From Lucifuga dentata (taxonomy: Eukaryota; Chordata; Actinopteri; Ophidiiformes; Bythitidae): a stretch of DNA of 64,000 nucleotides. The stretch spans positions 62,001 to 126,000 of the forward strand of contig VXCM01000342.1 of the NCBI GenBank assembly GCA_014773175.1. The letters are read 5' to 3'. A program made the position numbers and the translations under genes. Positions 43,130-55,565 of the stretch are shown here, piece by piece. A model generated the notes under the pieces. That model made no database searches and was not told where the DNA came from. It saw nothing but the letters and a program-made list of their open reading frames with translations. Position 1 is the first letter of the stretch. Every line of letters starts with the position of its first letter.

Positions 43130-44627
43130 ACCAATAGTTAATGACTAATATGATCTGAGGAGTCATCCCTCAGCCTTTGCCCATTATTTAGACAGGTTTA
43201 TATCTGCAAAAATCCAAACGATGCCTTCAATCCAACATATCGGTTGCCAGCCATATGGTGGTGTATCTGTAATGGTATGAGCAGCTATCTACAGGGAGTC
43301 ATTACATCCAGTGATTTCTCTGCATGGTCAGATAACAGCCCAGGAATATGAGGCCATTTTACAGTGCTAGCATCCTGTGGTGCAAATACCGTTCCCTCAT
43401 GATCTTGCTATATTCTGAAATAACGTACACATACACATACAGTGTTAAATTCATTCAAGTGTCAACTTACATGCATTCAGTGTGACCATTTTTATTATTA
43501 GAAGATTAAAATTGCTATATTTTAAGCATTTGAAGTGGGTTATGTGAAGACAGAGGAAGAAACAAATCAGAGAAAATAATGAAAGTGATATACAGTGTGT
43601 AGAGTGTGCATCAGAGCTAGAAGCATGTCTTTGATAGAACTGGGTGTTGCTTGTCTGCGTGAGCAACTAAGTGCAGCAGGCTTCATTAGCCTCATCACCA
43701 CTGGCAGATGTGTGTGTGTCTGTGCAAGCAAGTGAGAATACAACCATGGATGAGACAGTATTTCGCATCTGAGCATGTGTAAATATAAGACATGGTGAGA
43801 GAATCATTGGCTTGTTCTTGCACTAACTCATGACAGTGCTGCGGTATTGATTGCAGAGCTGGAAAGATGTTTTTGTGGTATGCAATAAGGAGAGAAAAAA
43901 TGTCCCATGCATTCTGTGTGTAACCTGCACCAGGAATTCCCAGCCAGTGGTTTTGGTTTGTCTTCATTAATGTTGATGCTTGTAATAAATCATAACACAT
44001 GGTGTCAGAAATTGGAAAAAAAAAAAAAAACATGACATGAGTGGGAGACAAATGGGAAGCATGTAATTAAGACACTGAATACACTTATGTAATAATTACA
44101 GTTTGATGTTTGTGTAGGATTGTGTGTCTGTCATGGTGAAAGCTGAGGAAATGTTCTTTGTACAGCATCCTTTTTTGTATTGTTATCACATGTTCTGTAC
44201 AACACAAAGGAGAAGAAGACACTGAGGAGGTGATGAAAGATAAGTGTGAAGGTGTGATGATCAAGTATCACCCTTCACCCTTTTTTCTTTTCACCGCAGG
44301 ACATATACACATGCAGATATAAACCTCTTTTTAATACTGACAAAGTGGAGTTAGTGTTGTATAGTGGATCTAAAAGCAATATAAGGCAGTGATAAATATG
44401 AAATCAGTCTCTCGTTGCTGTTCCTCTACAGTACAATCAGAAAAACTATACCGTATCAACAATATATACTGTACACAACCCAATGCAATGACACTTACAT
44501 GACGTAATCGCTCTCAGATACATAGTGTGTCTATGGCGCAGAAATTTAACCATCCACTGAAGCAAGAGAGAAGAGAAGAGACAAGAATGACCTTTTTTAA
44601 AACAAGAGAAATGAGAGACTTGGCAGA

Positions 44628-44630
<3 letters not shown>

Positions 44631-44671
<41 letters not shown>
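44631..44671 (+). repeat. TG microsatellite
   Basis: About 20 TG units. Confidence 0.9.
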
Positions 44672-44674
<3 letters not shown>

Positions 44675-46892
44675 AGTGTACGTGTTATGTGTGTGTGAAG
44701 CTTCTTACCATTGGTTTGCTGCCTGGTGCTGACAGTGCTCTACAGCTGAGCCACAGCAGAGTGTTTTGGGACCTGCTTTGACATTTTCAACTTGATTCAT
44801 TAATTCGTGGTTGGCAGCCTCGGCAAAGTGTGCACTGAAACCAGCTACACATCCGAGCTGTGCGTCCATTTGAAATTCATAGTGTATGTTTTATGAACAT
44901 CACACTCATCTGGTCCATGACATAGAGCTTTATGTTAAACTGTTGGCGTTAAAAATGCACAATCTCCTCCTTTTTTTGTCCTTCCTCAAAGGACATTATT
45001 TATCATGAGATGCTGTTATTGAGAAGCTCAGACAATCTTTCATAATCTTAAATGGAAAAGTAAATCCCTCTGCATATGAATGTGATTGAGACAAGCATGT
45101 GCTGGTAATATTTCTAGCTTTGTCAGTGCTAAATCCACATTTGTCCCTGGGGCTCCTCTCTCTTAAACCCTTGGAGTCAGAGGGAGGTAGGATGGGATGG
45201 GTTCTTGAGGATATCAACTAATGCAGCTCTGTTGTCAATGGCATTATGGGAATCTGTGTACAGACCAGACGTCAGTGTCTGTGATTAACAAAGATTTTCC
45301 GGCTGATGACATGGTAAAGGCCCGCTGTATCACTATTCCGCTGAAATCAAGCCTTGATTGCAAAGTGAGTCACTTAAAGCCCACACTCCAAGAACAGTTG
45401 GCTGCAGTTATGCAATGTGAACTATAGCAATCACACTCACAAAATCAACCATTCAGATATCCCTGTGTATTCCTTAGCATATCCATCACTTAGTATTCAT
45501 ATTTCTTCAAGCTATCTCAATTTAGGTGCATTATGTGGGGCTCAATATGTTATGCGTATTTATCATTCTGATGTGATGACACAAGGACACACACAGGCTC
45601 TCCGCCTGCTGTGCCATACACATGCACTCTTTCCGTGTGGTGCACAAAGAGGTTTGAATCCAAAAGTGATTGTGTAGACAAGAGTCATAAATCTATGTCC
45701 CCCGGGTCCACATCAAAGAGAGATATATAACCACAGGCCATTACATTTTGTGTGTGTGGGTGTGTATTTATACTGTATGGTATAAGAAAGAAAATATGTT
45801 TGTGTGTTCATGTATGTGTGTGCACGCATGTGAGTGTGTGTCAGTGGCAGAGAAAACATAAAGCTCAGTTTTATCTATGTGCTCTGCAAACCAACTCGCT
45901 TATCCAGACAGCTCCATAATAAAGGCAACTTCTCTCTGACTGAGTGGGCCCCGGCTTCATTCTAGCCGCAGGAGGCTGCCCAGAATCTTCTATGGCTGTT
46001 AGAGTCCAAGATGATTATATAAATCCTTGCGTATGTGTATAAGACAGAGTGAGCCCCTTCAGGAGGAAAGACTGATGGAGAAAACACTCAGACGTGACCG
46101 TGCATGCACAAACATGCAGAATCAGACCCAGCTTCTGATTATGTGAACTATATTTACCATCCCTTCCACTTGATTGGCTAATTGACTTAGAGGATGGACA
46201 TGATGTAGCCAAATGTCAACCCAGTGCTGTTTCCAAACCCATCCAATGAAGGAAGTAATTAAGCAATAGGCTCTCCACTATTAACCAATTACCTTCCTGG
46301 TAGTCAGTCATTAGGACGTTACCTTCCAGCTGTATACCGTCTGAGTGGGTGCCATCAGCAACATGAACGTGGCTCTGAGCTACAAAGCTGTTACAAGGCC
46401 AATAAAGCTTTTGCTGCTTATAAGACTGGGTGTCACAAAAGTCATTTAGCTGTGCAGAGCTGGACAAAGCTTTAGCTGCTAACGGCTGTAATGCGGAGGC
46501 AGTTTAACACCGGTGACAAAGATCGATGATAATATAGTTTCTATGTGAAGCAAACCATGCCGAGCTTTGGGAAACACTACCCAGGACCTTGAGCATTTGT
46601 GTGAAGTAAATCTTTACAGAATTTACAAAATCTCCCTATAAATGTAATGCATTTATTATTATTATCTTGTTGTGGGTTGTGAAAGCACCCTTGGACAGTG
46701 GTTACCTATAAAACAAGCAACTCAATGGTCAGAATTAAATACTACATAATAAATTTGGTAATATTTTGGTTCTGGCAAAATTAAAGTGAGTTGTAGTTGA
46801 AATTTAACTACAAATGTAGTCAAGTTTGTTTTACGTTATACGCTGAGCAGATATCCCCTACTTAAAACCCTTTAAATATAGCGACTGTAAAA

Positions 46893-46966
46893 CAATCTTT
46901 ACTGCAGTTAAACTACACCTTTGATTAAAATAGCACCTGAAATGGATGCTGTGAAACAGTCGTAAC
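46893..46966 (-). repeat. Dispersed repeat segment shared with 15508-15566
   Basis: This is the partner of 15508-15566 in inverted orientation. It ends directly at the left edge of the MITE at 46970, which probably inserted into this older repeat. Confidence 0.4.
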
Positions 46967-46969
46967 CTA

Positions 46970-47180
46970 CAGGCAGTCCCTGACTTACGAACGTCTGACT
47001 TACGAACAACCTGTACTTACGAACTGACCGCCATAAAGCCTATTAAATTAAAAATTCAAGTTACATACAATGGTTTGTAATAATGAACACTACTTTACAA
47101 AGCATGTCAAAGCAAAAGAAGAATGCCTCTTCCAATGTGCAAGACTTCAAGGAGCAAGTGTTAACCTACATGTTTTTTAT

Positions 47181-47226
<46 letters not shown>

Positions 47227-47351
47227 NTTTCTTATGCATAGAAAGGTAAAATATATACGCTAGATACACACCTTACGTAACTGTTCCGACTTATGAACAA
47301 ATCCAACTTACGAACAGCTGTGGGCACAGAACTCATTCGCAACCCTGCCTG
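46970..47351. mobile_element. TA-flanked MITE with poly-C core, about 382 bp
   Basis: The ends are CAGGCAGTCCCTGACTTACG and, at the right, CCCTGCCTG, giving a short inverted repeat CAGGCAG/CTGCCTG. TA sits exactly at 46968-46969 and 47352-47353, a TA target duplication. CTTACGAAC units recur near both ends, three times on the left and again on the right. This fits a pogo/Tigger-like or mariner-like MITE. The middle is a run of more than 40 C (47182-47226) stopped by an N, so internal length is uncertain. Confidence 0.7.
47182..47226 (+). repeat. Poly-C run ending in a gap N
   Basis: 45 consecutive C bases followed by N at 47227. It lies inside the MITE 46970-47351. The true length is unknown, and a sequencing artefact is possible. 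Confidence 0.85.
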
Positions 47352-47440
47352 TATCAAATATACACATCTTGAGATGAACATATTGAAGCTTAGCATGTGG
47401 TTGTGTGTTCAATATTATTTTGATTTTCTTTTCTCCCATC

Positions 47441-47605
47441 CCCCAGAAATTTCTGACCAATGAGTAGAGTGACTGTTCTCACATGACTTTTGCTATTGGA
47501 TGTTTTCCTGTGTGAAACCAAACCAAACCAGCCGCTAAAAGCAAAATTGTAACAATTCAGGCCTTGATTCAGACCAAAGCAAACAGACTTCAGGTCTGAA
47601 AAAGC
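47441..47605 (+). repeat. Dispersed repeat with GTGAAACCAAAC block, copy 1
   Basis: CCCCCAGAAATTTCTGACCA, later TGTGAAACCAAACCAAACC and TTCAGACCAAAGCAAACAG. It aligns in order with 54167-54295. Family not recognised. Confidence 0.45.
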
Positions 47606-48861
47606 ACCTTAGATTTTATGAAAAATGCATTTATTTTTCCTTCAAACACTCCTCAAATTGGAAATTACTAAGCTTCCATCCTTAACTTCTCCCAGTCTTT
47701 TCAACCATTTACTTTGAGAATCTTTGTAACTCTATCGACTGTAATCGTTTGCTTCCATCTTGTTCTCGCCAAACTGAAGTAAGTGAAAGTGTCAGTCAGA
47801 GAAGTTCTTCAATAACGCCGTGGAAGTCGGCTGCAGAATCTAATCATCCTGATCTAATTTCGATGTATTTGCCATCTCCATCTCTATCTTTAACCAGACC
47901 TCGAGGCCACTCGTGTAGTCTGCAAAGAAACCTGAGCAGGGAGCAAAGGAATCAAGAGGTGCCCCCTTTTGCTGGTGATATGAATTGGTGGCAGTGAAAG
48001 GAGTTTATTTTCATAATCTGAGCTTCTTTCATTACCGTGCTAGCTGGGGGTGAGGACGAACTTTTCGCCCTTTGGATCACATAATTAGACATATGATAGA
48101 AAGAGAACAGGATTTAGGAATAACCGCACTGACACGTATACAAACACTAATGCATGCAGAGTAAAGAACACAGGTACATACTTAATAAAAGCCTTATTAA
48201 AAGTACTCCTATATTAAGCATGTGCATACAAGCAAGAAGACATGGAAAATTGGAAATTATGCACATACGTACACACCTATGGAGTAGAAACACACACCCA
48301 CTAACAGACACAGCAAGATGAAGATTTTGCCCATAAAGGACAAGAACGTCAAGTCCAATAATGCTGTCTGCAGAATGGGGACTGCCAGGGCTGGCTGAGA
48401 GATGCTTGGCTGTAATTACTGAAGTATACACACAAATACACATGCATACTCAAAGTCACACCCACTCGTAAGCACACGCAGAAACAACAGGCACATATGA
48501 GCATGAATACAGGCACAGACTGGCTTCTATTCAATGAAAACCACAGAAGGAAAGAAAAGCACCTCAGAGGGAGACAAGTGTTATCTGCCTCACAGTAACT
48601 ATGCAAGATTTAGATTTGATGGCCGAGGTTAGAGGAAGCTGCACTTTCTGTCAAACCGCATTTCAAAAATGGGTGAAAAGTTTGATGAAGGAAACAGCAG
48701 ACAGAAAGAGAGAGTGAGAAAGAGAGGAAGGAGTTCTTTTCAGGTCAGCTCTCAGTTGCCAGCAGGTTTCTGCATTAATTAGACAGGGTTTGTATGTGAG
48801 TGTGTGTGAGAGAGAGACCAAAAGACGGTGAGGTAGAGTGTGTTATTGCATGTGCAAATAT

Positions 48862-48868
48862 TGTGTGT

Positions 48869-48908
<40 letters not shown>
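48862..48908 (+). repeat. TG microsatellite with GC interruptions
   Basis: About 23 units with two GTGC interruptions. Confidence 0.9.
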
Positions 48909-48910
<2 letters not shown>

Positions 48911-50173
48911 ATATGGGGACATGCTAAAATGTGTAGTTAATTGGAAAAGAAAGCCTCGAGTGCAGAGGGAAGATGGAGCTCCTCTTCCTCCTCGCATATC
49001 CTCTCTCTGCCAGACCTCTGTCATAAATCCAGATAAGGGTTTACTTGACAACAGCAATTGACCTTTTCCTTCATTTAGTCCACAGTATATCATGCCTGAA
49101 TGCTGAGAGGAACTTAGTGGCAAACAGACAGAAAGACGGAAAGAGCAAAATAGTATGTCTGTTAGAGAGAGAGAGCGAGAGAGAGAGAGAGAAAATTAGC
49201 CCTTCATTAAGCAGGCAGGAGAATGGAGTGGGTTAGGGTATATGGATGGATGAACATCTGACAGATTGTTGAGCAGATACAGTAATTACACTGAAAGAAG
49301 GCAAATAGAGTCCAAGTGAGGATGCAGGGATATATTGCTAAATAATACTTCAATTTGGCTGCATGCTCTGAAATGCTGCAATCAAATGAAGATAACCTGT
49401 AGCTTCTGATCCATGTTTAACATAAAGAAACTGCCATGAGGTCACATTCTGTAAAACACTGAAACAGACAAACAAGCAGAAATACTGTTTTTTTTTTATG
49501 TGAAATTTTATTCTTAAAAATTCTGCTGTGTAAAACATGTCAGACAGAAAAAAAAATTTATACATATGTTGACTGTTATTGTATATACATGTACAAAACT
49601 TAAATAGGAATTTCAACAAGCGAATTTGATATACCAGAAAAAAAAAGAGATGCAGTATGTTCATGACAGAAACACACTGCAAAGATCTCAGTTTTATCAA
49701 GTCATCTTGCCTGGAAGTGAGATTTTCTCCAAACAAGTGAATAAAAGTGCCAGTGAGAGTATTTCAACCTGTTCTGGGAATTTTCTACAAATTACTGTTA
49801 GGATTTTGGAACATGACAAAATAAGGTAGACTGCTGCATGGGAATCAAGAAAATAAAACTTGATTCTTGAAAATTCTTCCACACTTGGTTGTCAAGTGAT
49901 GCATCTTTGATTGAGTCCTTTAATCTTTAATCTCTGTAAACAAGAGACAAGGCTGCGAAAAGGCCATTTCATTTGTTGTTTACAGGCTTGGTGGAAAATT
50001 GTCAGTCACAATTGGGAATAATCTAGCATAGTCTATTTTTTTATTGTCTTCATCTTTGTCTCTCTTTCCCCATCTGTCTGTCTCTCTGTCCATCTCTTCT
50101 GAGATTGAATGTAATAAAATAAATTGAATTCACAAAACTTTCTGGAACTGACTACATTCACTTGCCATAAATA

Positions 50174-50306
50174 CCTCAGCGGAAAAGAAAGAACCTGCTG
50201 CAGGTAGAGATCCACGTCCCGCTTCTGCCTCCAGCAGCANCCTCAGCGGAAAAGAAAGAACCTGCTGCAGGTAGAGATCCACGTCCCGCTTCTGCCTCCA
50301 GCAGCA
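50174..50306. repeat. Exact 66-bp duplication around N 50240 (assembly artefact)
   Basis: 50174-50239 equals 50241-50306, complex non-repetitive sequence starting CCTCAGCGGAAAAG and ending CCAGCAGCA. Confidence 0.85.
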
Positions 50307-52128
50307 CACAAATGTTCCATCCTCACTACGTGTTAAGGTGTATGGAAATTAAAGAGGCACTTTGAGTTTGAGTTCGACAGCACTCAGTGGCTGTCGAAAG
50401 AAAGAGCCTGTTGTCTGAAAAGGGGCGGGGTTATTAGCAGGAAGTTGTCATCTCCTTCCATCCACATGGCAGCATACAGCAAGACACAGAGGCGCTTGTG
50501 TCCTCAAACACTGATCCACAATATAGAGGATAATATAAGATAATAATGCTAAGGAGTCAGACAATGACTGTTGCAAATGAGAGAAGAAAAAAAAAACAGC
50601 TTTCATGATGTTGGCAGGTTGTTACCTGGCCAATAAACACATGAGGTGGGCGCAGCTATAGTACTTTGGATTTAGAAAGTTATAAGCTTTGTCGAGCGTA
50701 CCCCTCTCCCTTTTGGTCATCAGAAAGAGGGCTTCCCTCTCTTTCTGACAATCCAAGCATGTTGTTGCATGTAAATTTTACCAATGTAAATATTAAGCTG
50801 GACAACTGGTGTCACCAAGATAAAAGCTCAAAACAACTTGATACACCAGCAAAAGGCTTACAGTATATTACCTAATATATTACCGTCGCCACACAGAATG
50901 TCAATACATACACATCTGTATTTGTGATTACATGCTGATACATTCTGGCTTCCAATAAGAACAGAAATATTCAGTTTCTCAGGTCCTGCAAGAAAAGGAT
51001 GCTGAAAGATGGGAGAATTGTGGAAAAACTGGTACCCATGCTACTGTCACACAAAAGAGAGCATTTATCTTTGTGCACCTGGTTGTTTTCTGAGATGCCT
51101 GCAAATGCATCCGAGAGAAGACACCAAACAGTGACATAGCAGCTGCAGAAAACAGTGTTTTCACAAGCCTCTACTTAACACAGAAAGGAGAGATTTCAAA
51201 TCACAGGATGGGGTTTAGAGTGGCATGCAAAGTAAAAATTATAACATGACAAGTATGGCACAAAATACCATGCAAATATCTCAACAAACTCTACTCTTTG
51301 TTGGTGAGCCATAATCTCTTCCAGACAAACAGGGAGAGAGAAAGTCATGGAGTGAATGTGCAGACACAGAATGAGAGGAAGTATCGATCGAGTCACAGAG
51401 ATGGAGATGTGTTTACCCTCACAACAGCTGATGCAGGTGTGCAAAAAGATGCACTGAGACGAAGGTGTGTGCATATCCTTTCACCTCTGTGCATCAGTAC
51501 TTTGTGTGTGTATGTGTGTGCATGTGAGAAAGAGAGAGGGAGGGGGGATGAGAGAGAAGCCAGCAGGGAGCATCTGGTGCCGATTTCTCACCCAGCTTCA
51601 AATTAATCTGATTTTGTGACACCTCATTACACTGCCTATCATTGGTAATCAAAACTAGCGAGATGTGTTGCACATACATGCGCATGCATACACGGACACA
51701 CTCACACATGATAGTAAAGGCGCATGAAGACTGATCATCAGATGAGAAAACAGAAAAAGAGTTTTGAGGAAATGAACCACCTGTATTTTCTCAATGCTTG
51801 CAACATCATTAATCTAGGTCATTTACGCTTGTCAATAACTTGTAGAAGTGTGTGTGTGTATGTGTGTGCGTGTGTCCACCAGACACCGCTGCTATTACCA
51901 AGTCCCATCAGTGCTTGAATATCTCCCAATATTCCATCCAGATTCTGCATAGTAATAATATTCAAAACATGCATTATTCCATCTATCTGCTCTCCCCGGG
52001 GATCATCTCTCTCTATCTCTCTCTCCCACACACACACACACCAACAGAAACACACACGCACACACACACGACACACATCTACCTCACAGCAGTAAATAGG
52101 ATGGTATTGAGGCATTAGTTAGAGTTAT

Positions 52129-52163
52129 GGGGGGTGGGGAGGGGTGGGGAAGGGTGGGGGGGT
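52129..52163 (+). other. G-quadruplex-forming G-rich tract
   Basis: Six G-runs in 35 nt (GGGGGG T GGGG A GGGG T GGGG AA GGG T G-run) with one- or two-nt linkers. This meets the standard four-run, short-loop rule for intramolecular G-quadruplexes. No gene is nearby in the window. Confidence 0.75.
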
Positions 52164-52415
52164 GAAATGTTATAGAGCCCATAGGCTGATGATACCACTG
52201 TCTCCCTATCAGTGATATAGTCCTGGACACATATACACACACACGCACACACATATGCACACACACACACACACACATACACACACCCACACCCAAATAG
52301 AACCCATTAGCCCTTGCTGCATCACCTCACTAAGCAAAGAGCGGAAACGAATGGCAGACCATTAGAGTTTCATTACGGGGAGTTGGCTCGAGTGGAAGGT
52401 GGAATAGAGTGAACA

Positions 52416-52416
52416 G

Positions 52417-52466
<50 letters not shown>
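52416..52466 (+). repeat. GA microsatellite
   Basis: About 22 GA units flanked by GGAGAG. Confidence 0.9.
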
Positions 52467-52467
<1 letters not shown>

Positions 52468-52727
52468 CAGAAACCTGATGAGAAGATGGGAAGAGTGGGA
52501 TAGTGTGTGTTTATGAAATAAGAGAGAAACAAAGAGGTAAAATGAGGGAAAGTAAGAGAGGATGGAAAGAAAACAGAGTGTTAAGTATGGCAGGAGTCTG
52601 TGGATATGAGAGCTGTTGTCCATGACCTCCTCTCCTTATTTGCTGAGCACCAAGTCAATTTCGTCGCCTACGGCAGTTTTAATATGACCCACCTGTTTAC
52701 ACACACACACACACATTTCCAAACAAG

Positions 52728-52728
<1 letters not shown>

Positions 52729-52783
<55 letters not shown>

Positions 52784-52863
52784 TACATACACATCTCAAG
52801 TCTCGCTCTCTCTCGCTGTCACTCTCGCACTCTAGCTTGACACACACACACACACACACACAC
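52729..52863 (+). repeat. CT/CA compound repeat cluster
   Basis: (TC)n 52729-52747, (AC)n 52748-52781, interrupted CT, then (AC)n about 52840-52863. The long Ser-Leu and Thr-His frames here are translations of repeats. Confidence 0.9.
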
Positions 52864-53887
52864 AAGCGCGTGCATACACCTCCAAGGTTAATAGTGGCTG
52901 CCATGGGCAGGGTGAGCAGTAATGGAACACACATATGCCCCGGGGAGAAAGCAGTCTGCGGAAAGACAGAATGTGGGAGTGATGGGGAGAAGGACTAAGA
53001 GGAGGAAGAGGTGATGAAGGGAGGGAAGTGTGAAAGTAAGGAGGGATGAGGTGGAGGGGTAAACTATTCCTGTGAATCAATTACCTCCAATGCAAATGAG
53101 GAGATTATTTATCTCTCCATTACCACTAAATTATTCACACTTTCCCTGTATTTGTGTCTGTGTGTGTGTCATGAGCTTTCGTCACTGTTGATTATAGTGG
53201 GAGGAGGGCGTGTGTATGTGTGTGTGGGTGGGGGGTGTCAACCTGCGGAAGACAGTGTGTCTGCAAATTGAACAACAAGCTATTTACATCTTTCATCAGC
53301 CACACTTGTTCCTCATTAGTTAATATTTTAAATGAAAATGCCACCCACTCCCACTCGTATCTGAGTGAGCTCCATTTTGTCTTGCAAATGATTTTTTCAC
53401 AACTCAGTTTTTAGGCGTTGTCACTGTATTTCACTGAGGGACGAAACAAAACAAAAGCTCACAATGCAAGACATGAAGCGTTGTTTGAGACCAAAGATGC
53501 AGCGCGGTGCGTGGAAAAAAGGAACCGCTGATGTCGATTTTGTTGAGGTCTGTTGAGGAATTTCTGCAGTACTTTTGCTAGAGACTGAGTGTCGAAAAAA
53601 GAAATTCTCACGACTGAAAAGTTAGGAAGAATGATCTATGAAGAGTTCTTTGAAAAGCGTTTTTCTCATCCTCCAAGTCTGTTAAGTTTGGCTGTATTTG
53701 TAAAAGAAGTTGATGTACTTCTGCAAAGTATTTCAGAAAGAAACAGTTGTAAGATATGCAGATGAAACAGATTTTGCTGTTTGACAAAGCAAAGCATGCA
53801 CTTTATAATCTAGATCCCGTCTGATCAAGATCTAGTCGTTCTGTCTCACCTTTCCCTCCTGTAGATGTGACATCATATGAAAGCTGT

Positions 53888-53965
53888 TTAAAGGAACATA
53901 CCAGTGATTTTTGCATAATATATATTTTGCAATATACTACTGGAACAGTAAATGTCGGGATAATT
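53888..53965 (+). repeat. Copy 2 of the TTAAAGG-end TIR family, left end only
   Basis: TTAAAGGAACATACCAGTGA, then TTTTGCAT and ATACTACTGGAACAGTAAATG, aligns with the left terminus of the copy at 55566 (TTAAAGGTCCATACC ... ATTATTGGAACGGTGAAT). The inner part is lost or too diverged to follow. Confidence 0.45.
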
Positions 53966-54166
53966 ACTAGTTGTGGGTTTTCTCCCGTATGTGTGTGTGC
54001 GTGTGAAACTTGCCACTACCTGGCTCATATATGATAAGACCCACCTGTTCTGCGTTTGGCAACCAATCGTTAGAAACCAGGAATCACTACAACTTGGAAC
54101 ATATGCCAATTCTGTCAGAAATCACAGAAAACTTCTGTCTTCCTGTCTTGAGTTTGTTGATCCCAC

Positions 54167-54295
54167 CCCCAGACTTTTCTAGCCAATGGATTTTTTTTTT
54201 TTTTTTTTTTTTTTGTGAAACCAAACTGAACCAAAGAGGTGAATGCAACATTTGAAAGATTCAGTCCACAATTCAGAGCAAAGCAAACAAGGTCT
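54167..54295 (+). repeat. Dispersed repeat with GTGAAACCAAAC block, copy 2
   Basis: CCCCCAGACTTTTCTAGCCA, a poly-T run (54190-54214), TGTGAAACCAAACTGAACC, then TTCAGAGCAAAGCAAAC. It shares the block order of 47441-47605 and lies just after a left end of the TTAAAGG family. Confidence 0.45.
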
Positions 54296-54544
54296 ACAGA
54301 AAAATAGCCCAGTCCTGTCAGCAATCAGTGCATGTATGTGCATATATGATGAATCTGTAAATGTATGTACCTGTAGAATGTCAACATGTGCTCTGTTTTT
54401 GATTCAAACAGTTAAACTGTAGATTATTTCTCAAAGTTGTGTATTTCAGCAAGGTGTGTATTTCATAGGGATTATAGAACAAATGTGATGGCAGAATAAA
54501 TAAAGCATTCTTTTAAAAAAGAGGTGGTGAAGAGAGAGGCAGAC

Positions 54545-54585
<41 letters not shown>

Positions 54586-54586
54586 A

Positions 54587-54626
<40 letters not shown>
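54545..54626 (+). repeat. GA microsatellite with GACA interruptions
   Basis: About 80 bp, built like the tract at 32656-32792. Confidence 0.9.
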
Positions 54627-54629
<3 letters not shown>

Positions 54630-55565
54630 AAGCAGTGTATAGAGAACATCTAAATAAAAAGGCCTTGTCTCCCTGTCGTCACTAGTAAATATTTCACTGT
54701 ATCCTGAGCATCAGACTCTTTGCCTTTGATATGCGAAATGAAACGCTTGCCCCTCCACCCAAATAAAAAGCAAAGCACAGATGGTACAAACAATATTCTT
54801 CAATCATGATTTTAATCATAAAAATTGCACTGGGAAGGATTCAGTACTGCAAAGACCATTTTGTCTCCTTGGCTAGTTGAATAATAAAAATATGCACCAA
54901 TTGATAGTCAAAATTGGTCATAGTCTCGTCATGTAATGAATGTGGGCTAGTGCAGTTTTCTTTCATAGCAAACACGCAACCTATTTTATGCAGGAATCTT
55001 TAAAAAAAAATTTCTACCTGATACAGTAAAACATGTGAACTTTAATAAATCAGCGTGAAGTCACAGAGTGAGCACTTCCTGGGCAAACAATAGACAACTT
55101 GGTCACTTAGAAATGGTATCGATAGTGTTAAGCAGCTTTTTGAAGCACTGACATTACATCAGTGGTCTGGCTAGTCTTCTTGGCAGTAACAAAGTATGTT
55201 AGACTTAATTAAGTTATAATGACAGTATGTTAGGGCTTCTTTGGAAAGAACCAAAATATTCTGAGTATTCTGAGCAAATCCATTTGAGCCATGCACTGTG
55301 ACGTCACACATGCATTTGACAAAGCATGTCATATTGGGAAGAACAAAATATAGTAAATATGAACGTAAATCAACAGGAAAGGAATCTGCTATACATAAAC
55401 ACTTTTTAATGCATTAATTCATGTTACTTATTATGACAATATAGTTTATTTGTCAATTTATTTAAAGTTATTTACAGTTACTTTTGCACTTACATACACT
55501 TTCATATTATTTGTTACTTATAGCCAATAGTGTACAAGCAGATCTTGAGAAGGAGGGCAGCTGCA

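Larger units (their letters stand above)
37425..46892. other. Intergenic: no gene seen apart from the listed repeats
   Basis: Contains paired block B at 39833, a LINE tail at 42.2 kb, CT/CA/GA/TG microsatellites and five single-N gaps. The longest open frames (42.7-43.0 and 43.7-44.05 kb) show no recognisable protein. Confidence 0.6.
47606..53887. other. Intergenic: no gene seen apart from the listed repeats
   Basis: Rich in CA, CT and GA tracts between 48.8 and 53.2 kb, with the G-quadruplex-type tract at 52129 and the artefactual duplication at 50240. The frame at 49350-49736 (minus, 128 codons) is Phe/Leu-rich from AT-rich DNA and is not convincing. Confidence 0.6.

Noticed and set aside
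49350..49736. 128-codon minus-strand frame rich in Phe, Leu and Cys
   Set aside because: Composition follows AT-rich DNA, with no domain, splice or start support.
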